A stretch of 64,000 bases of DNA from Clostridia bacterium (GTDB taxonomy: Bacteria; Bacillota; Clostridia; Oscillospirales; UBA644), in NCBI GenBank assembly GCA_017623475.1, contig JAGAPC010000038.1:22595-86594 (forward strand). The letters are read 5' to 3'. A program made the translations under genes and the position numbers. A model generated the notes under the pieces. That model searched no databases. It saw only the letters and a list, made by a program, of their open reading frames with translations, and had not been told where the DNA came from. Below are positions 59,421 through 64,000 of the stretch, piece by piece. How positions within the stretch are numbered: the first letter of the stretch is position 1; each line of letters begins with the position of its first letter.

Positions 59421-62051
59421 ATGAAACACTATTTTGAAACCACACAGTCGGTACTCAACGAGGTCAATTCCACCGAAAACGGTCTGACCTCCCAACGTGC
59501 CGCGGAGCTGGGAACCGGGAAAAACAAATTGGCAGAAGGGAAAAAGGTCTCTCTGTTAATGCGGTTTTTCAATCAGCTGACCGACCCGATGATCATCATC
59601 CTTTTAGCGGCGGCGCTGATTTCGGGGGTTACCTCCTTCCTCGGTCCCGAACCGGAATTCCCCACCGACACCATCATTATTCTGTTCGTCGTTCTGCTGA
59701 ACGCCATTTTGGGCGTGATTCAGGAAAGCAAGGCGGAAAAAGCCCTGGAAGCCTTGAAGGAAATGACCGCCGCCACGTCGAAGGTCCTGCGGGACGGAGA
59801 AATGATCCACGTCAAGAGTGAAGATCTGGTCGTCGGTGACGTGATTCTGCTGGAAGCAGGCGACGCCGTTCCTGCCGACGTCCGGATTTTGGAATCTGCG
59901 TCCATGAAGGTGGAGGAAGCCGCCCTGACGGGGGAATCCAACGCAATCACGAAGACCTCCGACGTTCTTCCCAAGAGTGGCAAGGACTGTCCTCTGGGCG
60001 ATCGGAAAAATATGGCGTATATGGGAAGCACCGTGGTTTACGGCCGCGGAAAAGCCGTGGTTACCGCCATCGGTATGGATACGGAAATGGGTAAGATCGC
60101 CTCGGCGCTGTCCCAGGCGGAGGACGAACAAACTCCGTTGCAGAAGAAGCTGGCTCAATTAAGCAAGATCCTGACCTGGCTGGTTCTCGGAATCTGCGTA
60201 TTCATTTTTGCTTTTACCATCATTAAGGATTCGGGCACTATCTTTGCCGATAGCGCCGTCAACTGGATGATGATGCTTGATACCTTTATGATCGCCGTTT
60301 CCCTGGCGGTTGCGGCAATCCCCGAAGGGTTGGCAACGGTCGTTACCATCGTTCTGTCCATCGGCGTTACCAAGATGTCCAAGCGCAACGCCGTCATTCG
60401 GAAGCTGACCGCCGTGGAAACCTTGGGCTGTACCCAGGTTATCTGCTCCGACAAGACCGGAACCTTGACCCAAAACAAAATGACCGTCGTGGATCATTAC
60501 GGCGAAAACGAAGCCCTGCTGGCAGAGGGAATGGCGCTCTGCTCCGACGCGGAATGGACCGATCACGGGGCGGACGGAGAACCGACGGAATGCGCCCTGG
60601 TCAACTACGCCGCAAGCCTGAATCTGAAAAAGCCCGATTTGAAGGAAAAGTCTCCCCGAATCGGCGAAGCCCCCTTCGACTCCTCCAGAAAGATGATGTC
60701 CACCGTTCACAATACTGCGGGAGGCATCGTTCAATACACCAAGGGTGCGCCGGATATTATCCTCTCCCTTTGCACCACGGTGCTGAAGGGCGGAACCCGC
60801 GTACCTTTGACGGAAGAATTGAAAAATGAAATTCTTTCCGCCCAAAAGGAAATGTCCGACCGCGCGCTTCGGGTATTGGCGCTGGCGATGAAGCCCCACG
60901 CCGCAGAGCCCGCCTCTTACGAGCCGGAGGATCTGGAACAGGATCTGACCTTCGTGGGATTGACCGGAATGATCGACCCGGTTCGCCCCGAGGTCAAGGC
61001 CGCCATCGAAAAATGCCGCACCGCCGGAATCCGTCCGGTAATGATTACCGGCGACCATATCGACACCGCCATCGCCATCGCGAAGGAATTGAACATCCTT
61101 TCCGACGCTTCCCAGGCAATTACCGGTGCGCAGCTGGATGAAATCCCCGAAAGCGAATTTGAATCGATCGTTGAAAAATACTCGGTTTACGCCCGCGTAC
61201 AGCCCGAACACAAGGTTCGCATCGTAAAAGCGTGGAAGGCGAAAGGAAAAGTTACCGCCATGACCGGAGACGGCGTCAACGACGCGCCCTCCATCAAGAG
61301 CGCGGACATCGGCATCGGCATGGGAATTACCGGAACCGACGTTACGAAAAACGTCGCCGATATGATCCTTGCGGACGACAACTTCTCCACCATCGTCACC
61401 GCGGTGGAAGAAGGACGGAAGATCTACGACAACATCCGCAAAGCCATCCAATTCCTGCTGGCGTCCAACCTGAGTGAAGTAATCTCCATCTTCACCGCAA
61501 CGATCCTCGGATTTACCATCCTTCATCCCATTCACATTTTGTGGATCAATCTGATTACCGACACCTTCCCCGCCCTTGCCCTGGGTGTGGAAAAGAGCGA
61601 GCCTGACATCATGAACCGCAATCCCAGAAACTCCAACGAAGGAATCTTCTCCGGCGGCGTAGGGGTTGACGTGGTTTATCAGGGACTTTTGGTTTCGGTT
61701 TTAACCCTGGCGTCTTATTTCCTCGGAATCGTTGAATCCCACGGAGATCCGGAGCACGGCGTTACCATGGCGTTCTTGACCATGTCTATGGCGGAAATCT
61801 TCCACTCCTTTAATATGCGGTCCCAGAGAAAGTCCATCTTCTCCCTGAAGAGTCACAACGTGATGCTGTTCGGCGCGATGCTGGCGTCCCTGGTGCTGAC
61901 CACCGCCGTCATCTATATCCCCTTCCTCAAGAACGTATTTGAATTCACTACCGTTTCTGCGGCAGAATACTTCACTGCGATGGGGTTGGCGCTTTTGGTG
62001 ATCCCCGTAGTGGAAATCGTGAAATTCGTCCAACGGAAGCTCGGCAAATAA
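59421..62051 (+). CDS. P-type (type II) cation-transporting ATPase, probable Mn2+/Ca2+ exporter
   Basis: An 876-residue P-type ATPase. Actuator motif LTGESNA, phosphorylation motif D344-KTGTLTQNK, hinge MTGDGVNDAP, and transmembrane motifs PEGLA (M4) and NLITDTFPALALG (M6) mark the SERCA/PMCA-like calcium ATPase group. The upstream Mn2+ riboswitch makes manganese export the likely role, as in Lactococcus YoaB. I start at ATG 59421 (GAAAGG 9 bases upstream); GTG two codons earlier is possible. It is transcribed alone. All catalytic residues are intact. Confidence 0.93.
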   Translation: MKHYFETTQSVLNEVNSTENGLTSQRAAELGTGKNKLAEGKKVSLLMRFFNQLTDPMIIILLAAALISGVTSFLGPEPEFPTDTIIILFVVLLNAILGVIQESKAEKALEALKEMTAATSKVLRDGEMIHVKSEDLVVGDVILLEAGDAVPADVRILESASMKVEEAALTGESNAITKTSDVLPKSGKDCPLGDRKNMAYMGSTVVYGRGKAVVTAIGMDTEMGKIASALSQAEDEQTPLQKKLAQLSKILTWLVLGICVFIFAFTIIKDSGTIFADSAVNWMMMLDTFMIAVSLAVAAIPEGLATVVTIVLSIGVTKMSKRNAVIRKLTAVETLGCTQVICSDKTGTLTQNKMTVVDHYGENEALLAEGMALCSDAEWTDHGADGEPTECALVNYAASLNLKKPDLKEKSPRIGEAPFDSSRKMMSTVHNTAGGIVQYTKGAPDIILSLCTTVLKGGTRVPLTEELKNEILSAQKEMSDRALRVLALAMKPHAAEPASYEPEDLEQDLTFVGLTGMIDPVRPEVKAAIEKCRTAGIRPVMITGDHIDTAIAIAKELNILSDASQAITGAQLDEIPESEFESIVEKYSVYARVQPEHKVRIVKAWKAKGKVTAMTGDGVNDAPSIKSADIGIGMGITGTDVTKNVADMILADDNFSTIVTAVEEGRKIYDNIRKAIQFLLASNLSEVISIFTATILGFTILHPIHILWINLITDTFPALALGVEKSEPDIMNRNPRNSNEGIFSGGVGVDVVYQGLLVSVLTLASYFLGIVESHGDPEHGVTMAFLTMSMAEIFHSFNMRSQRKSIFSLKSHNVMLFGAMLASLVLTTAVIYIPFLKNVFEFTTVSAAEYFTAMGLALLVIPVVEIVKFVQRKLGK

Positions 62052-62084
62052 ACTCAAAAAACGAGATTATTCGCCCCCTGACCC

Positions 62085-62113
62085 TTGACATTTTTCTGAA
62101 AATGTGATATACT
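62085..62113 (+). promoter_or_regulatory. Promoter of the 142-residue membrane protein gene
   Basis: TTGACA (62085-62090) and TATACT (62108-62113) are 17 bases apart, about 42 bases before the start codon. The gene therefore has its own expression. Confidence 0.8.
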
Positions 62114-62155
62114 GTCCATAATCAATTCTGCATTTTCAGAGAAGGATTACCGATC

Positions 62156-62584
62156 ATGAAAGAACTGTTTAAATTGCGCAATATTTTGTGCTGGATCATT
62201 TGCGTGGGCGCCTATTGGATTACCGCGCTTTTGTATCCTTACAATTTCTATTATCAGCAGACCTATCTCCCCGCCGCGTCCTTCGTTCAGATTTTAATCT
62301 TCATGGGAATTACCGTCGTTTTAGGAACGGTGATGTACCTGTTGATGCAAGGCGTCGGCGCGATTGGGAAATATATCGGGATGAAGAAAAATCTGTTGTT
62401 ATACATTCTGTATTACTTCGTGATTTGTTCCCTGTTTGCCTTCGGTTCCGATAAGCTGCTTTCGGCAATCAAAATCGAGCCCTTCGGGATCTATCTTCTG
62501 TTGGGGTTCTTCCCGGCGATGCTTTGCTCTATCATCTATTCCTATCACGTAAGCCATCGTCCGGTGGAAGAATCGGAAAAATAA
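62156..62584 (+). CDS. Membrane protein of unknown function (four helices)
   Basis: A 142-residue protein with four hydrophobic segments (about residues 10-26, 42-65, 78-97, 106-126) and short polar loops. A Tyr-rich first loop (YPYNFYYQQTY) is distinctive. The tail is charged (SHRPVEESEK). I recognise no family. It has its own consensus-type promoter, a fair RBS (AGAAGGA) and a strong terminator, so it is a free-standing single-gene unit. Proximity to the Mn2+ exporter may be chance. Confidence 0.8.
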   Translation: MKELFKLRNILCWIICVGAYWITALLYPYNFYYQQTYLPAASFVQILIFMGITVVLGTVMYLLMQGVGAIGKYIGMKKNLLLYILYYFVICSLFAFGSDKLLSAIKIEPFGIYLLLGFFPAMLCSIIYSYHVSHRPVEESEK

Positions 62585-62597
62585 AATTCAAACGCAC

Positions 62598-62633
62598 AAA
62601 ACGGAGTAAGAGACGTCTCTTGCTCCGTTTTTT
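62598..62633 (+). terminator. Intrinsic terminator of the 142-residue protein gene
   Basis: A 16-bp stem (arms 62598-62613 and 62616-62631, one G-T pair) with a minimal loop, followed by T6 including the arm's end. Confidence 0.9.
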
Positions 62634-62717
62634 ATGCACAAAAACCCGACCGGGGCATATAAATGGAATGAGCAAACTTTGGTTTTGCCATTATGATTCA
62701 AGGAGGAATCAAGGGAA

Positions 62718-63518
62718 ATGCCGACAAACAGAACGACGACGCCTGCGTCGGAATTCCGGGAAGCAGTCTGCGTTAACGTAGATCGGATCTACGACTGCTG
62801 TAAGGATCGGGATTGTATGCAGGACCTTCGGGTTTATTTATCCGATCAGGATCAGGAAATTTTGGAAAGCGCCGCCAGCGTAAAGCCTATCGAAGCAGAA
62901 ATTTTATGGTCCTACATAGACGTAGAACCGCTTGCCTTCAACAACGGATTTTATACCGTTGATATCCAATTCTTCATTCGGGTATCCTTCGACGTATGTC
63001 AGGGAAAGGGACGCCCCCAACGGATCGAGGGATGCGTTGCCTTCAATAAAAAGACCATTCTTTACGGAAGCGAAGGTGGCGCGAGGATCTTTACCTCGGA
63101 ATACGCGCCCCAAAGCTGCGACCGCAATCTGGAGGTGCGCAGCAACCGTCCCAGAGCAACGGTGGAGGTTTTGGATCCCATCATTCTTGCCGCCCACATC
63201 TGCGATCCCTGTGACCGTTGCGGATGCGATACGGTGGATATTTCCTGTATTCCGGGATATATCAACTCCTATTTTGAAAACGATCTGTGCGACCGGGAGG
63301 GCTGCCGCAGACTGTACGTGACCTTGGGGCTGTTCTCCATCGTCCGTCTGATGCGGGAGGTTCAACTGCTGATCCCCGCCTGCGATTTCTGTATCCCCGA
63401 AAAGGAAAGCTGCTTCCCCGACGAGCAAGATCCCTGCGGACTGTTCGGACAAATGGAATTCCCGCTGGATCAGTTCTTCCCGCCCAATAAGAACGGAAGC
63501 TGCGCCGAAGGTTGTTGA
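62718..63518 (+). CDS. Cys-rich conserved clostridial protein, possibly spore-associated
   Basis: A 266-residue soluble protein with about 25 cysteines, many in pairs or CxxC/CxC groups (CCKDRDC, CDPCDRCGCD, CDFCIPEKESC). The N-terminal half (FREAVCVNVDRIYDCC, PIEAEILWSYIDVEP, GFYTVDIQFFIRV) reads like a beta-rich domain; I recall similar proteins in many Clostridia without assigned function. The Cys-rich makeup suits a cross-linked coat protein or a metal binder, but both are inference. RBS is CAAGGAGGAA. The upstream GGGGCATATAAATGG resembles a sporulation -10 box only loosely. Confidence 0.75.
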   Translation: MPTNRTTTPASEFREAVCVNVDRIYDCCKDRDCMQDLRVYLSDQDQEILESAASVKPIEAEILWSYIDVEPLAFNNGFYTVDIQFFIRVSFDVCQGKGRPQRIEGCVAFNKKTILYGSEGGARIFTSEYAPQSCDRNLEVRSNRPRATVEVLDPIILAAHICDPCDRCGCDTVDISCIPGYINSYFENDLCDREGCRRLYVTLGLFSIVRLMREVQLLIPACDFCIPEKESCFPDEQDPCGLFGQMEFPLDQFFPPNKNGSCAEGC

Positions 63519-63542
63519 GAGGGAACGAAAAAAAGAACGTCT

Positions 63543-63570
63543 TACTTTCTTTTCGGGAGAAAAGAAAGTA
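63543..63570. repeat. Hairpin repeat A, first copy
   Basis: A perfect 12-bp stem (TACTTTCTTTTC / GAAAAGAAAGTA) with loop GGGA. The 3' half, TTTTCGGGAGAAAAGAAAGTAG as a word of 22 bases, recurs at 63768-63789 (shown here only as position), so this is a repeated element and not just a terminator of the upstream gene. Confidence 0.6.
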
Positions 63571-63594
63571 GCAGCAACGGCATAAGTTCGACTT

Positions 63595-63630
63595 TCTAAA
63601 AATTCATCGTCTTTGACTCGAATTTTTAGA
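63595..63630. repeat. Inverted repeat with 11-bp arms
   Basis: TCTAAAAATTC (63595-63605) and GAATTTTTAGA (63620-63630) are perfect complements around a 14-base loop. AT-rich, no T-run after it on the plus strand. Function unknown. Confidence 0.5.
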
Positions 63631-63641
63631 GTCTCACTTAA

Positions 63642-63675
63642 AAGAAAAGCCAATGACGGCGGATTACATCCGCCG
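63642..63675 (+). repeat. Direct repeat B, first copy (34 bases)
   Basis: Identical over 34 bases to 63793-63826. It contains a GC-rich hairpin CGGCGGAT-TAC-ATCCGCCG at its right end. In one frame it reads EKPMTADYIRR, which may be chance. Confidence 0.7.
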
Positions 63676-63691
63676 AAAAAGAATATAATTA

Positions 63692-63732
63692 GGGAGACCG
63701 TGCATTCGGTCTCCCACGCTTATTTTTCTTTT
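63692..63732 (+). terminator. Terminator-like hairpin between the repeats
   Basis: GGGAGACCG / CGGTCTCCC, a perfect 9-bp stem with loop TGCATT, then ACGCTTATTTTTCTTTT. No gene ends just before it, so it may end a short RNA or belong to the repeat family. Confidence 0.55.
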
Positions 63733-63767
63733 CAGGTGCAAGGATTGCACCGAACTCGGCTTTGCTT

Positions 63768-63789
63768 TTTTCGGGAGAAAAGAAAGTAG
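63768..63789 (+). repeat. Repeat A, second (partial) copy
   Basis: The 3' half of repeat A recurs here; the 5' arm is lost, so the long stem cannot form. It is followed, 3 bases later, by the second copy of repeat B. Confidence 0.6.
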
Positions 63790-63792
63790 GCG

Positions 63793-63826
63793 AAGAAAAG
63801 CCAATGACGGCGGATTACATCCGCCG
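63793..63826 (+). repeat. Direct repeat B, second copy
   Basis: Same 34 bases as 63642-63675, at an offset of 151 bases. Followed by a G-run and an A-rich stretch. Confidence 0.7.
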
Positions 63827-63937
63827 GGGGAAATAGTAAGGAGACCGCAAATGCTGACACCTGATAAGGAAGTAATTTAGAAACTACATCTAATGCATTG
63901 AATTATCCGGTATTAGCAAAGACGAGTCCAAAAGATG

Positions 63938-63978
63938 AATACCGAGAAGAACTGTAAAAGGTTTTTCTCGGTATTTTT
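63938..63978 (+). terminator. Terminator-like hairpin near the right edge
   Basis: AATACCGAGAA (63938-63948) and TTCTCGGTATT (63965-63975) are perfect complements, 16-base loop, followed by TTT. It could end a small RNA or a degraded gene between 63838 and 63938. Confidence 0.6.
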
Positions 63979-64000
63979 CTGTTTATAGCGGTACATTCGA

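Larger units (their letters stand above)
63519..64000 (+). other. Repeat- and hairpin-rich non-coding tail of the window
   Basis: No gene of more than 20 codons with an RBS is visible in these 482 bases. They hold two direct repeats, several inverted repeats and two terminator-like hairpins, listed separately. One short frame (MLTPDKEVI) at 63851 looks like debris and has no support. Confidence 0.7.

Noticed and set aside
63851..63880. Nine-codon frame MLTPDKEVI as a gene remnant
   Set aside because: Too short to relate to any family; no flanking homology could be judged by eye.
1..64000. CRISPR array, tRNA or rRNA genes, prophage or transposase genes
   Set aside because: No regular spaced repeats, cloverleaf-like tails or transposase motifs were noticed; the only repeats are those near 58 kb and 63.5-64 kb.

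Overview
The window reads as one chromosomal segment of a Gram-positive, probably spore-forming Clostridia-type bacterium (Bacillota). The basis is gene content and order: a mraZ-headed division and cell-wall (dcw) cluster, a yicC-remA-gmk-rpoZ-priA-def-fmt-...-rlmN-prpC-prkC-rsgA-thiN operon laid out as in Bacillus and Clostridium, HemZ, NiaR, RemA, YqeG, RicT, a six-gene Rnf complex, and PASTA-domain PBP and kinase. Base composition looks close to even. No tRNA, rRNA, CRISPR array, prophage or intact insertion sequence was seen; this is mostly core genome.

Layout. 1-3.35 kb (+): 3' part of relA/spoT, dtd, an MBL-fold hydrolase and hemZ, translationally coupled. 3.4-4.3 kb (+): rpsU and a YqeG phosphatase. 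4.3-5.5 kb: divergent niaR (-) and nicotinamidase-like gene (+) around a promoter with an overlapping palindrome. 5.5-19.6 kb (-): the dcw cluster mraZ-rsmH-ftsL-pbp-murE-murF-mraY-ftsW-murG-murA-divIB-ftsZ, with a consensus promoter and three MraZ-type boxes upstream. 19.9-23.2 kb (+): polA, an arginine-phosphatase-like LMW-PTP and rimI. 23.3-36.6 kb (-): degV-metK-lrp-aminotransferase-ispE-alaS-hit-giant cell-wall protein-PHP protein, from a promoter inside a 24-bp perfect palindrome. 36.6-37.15 kb: AT-rich non-coding DNA with a cluster of DnaA-box-like 9-mers. 37.15-42.85 kb (-): rnfCDGEAB followed by a 46-residue membrane protein and a DUF47-like gene whose ribosome binding site lies in a hairpin. 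42.9-43.5 kb (-): yigZ. 43.6-46.2 kb (+): holB, ricT and an orphan mazF. 46.2-57.8 kb (-): a 14-gene operon from yicC to thiN plus a newly spotted 37-residue Cys-rich membrane peptide. 58-59.1 kb (-): mutY beside a repeat element. 59.2-62.05 kb (+): a yybP-ykoY-type (Mn2+) riboswitch driving a P-type cation ATPase. 62.1-63.5 kb (+): a small membrane protein and a Cys-rich protein. 63.5-64 kb: repeat- and hairpin-rich non-coding DNA.

How the genes work together. The dcw cluster makes and polymerises lipid II and builds the divisome. The PASTA kinase/phosphatase pair in the yicC operon and the amidase-bearing giant protein act on the same wall. The Rnf complex couples ferredoxin oxidation to NAD+ reduction and ion export. 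NiaR with the nicotinamidase handles NAD precursor salvage. The Mn2+ riboswitch and ATPase form a self-contained metal-export module. I found no wholly new multi-gene system. The strongest items for follow-up are the DnaA-box cluster, the GHL10-amidase fusion protein, the RBS-sequestering hairpin, the small ORF next to thiN, and the regulatory palindromes.
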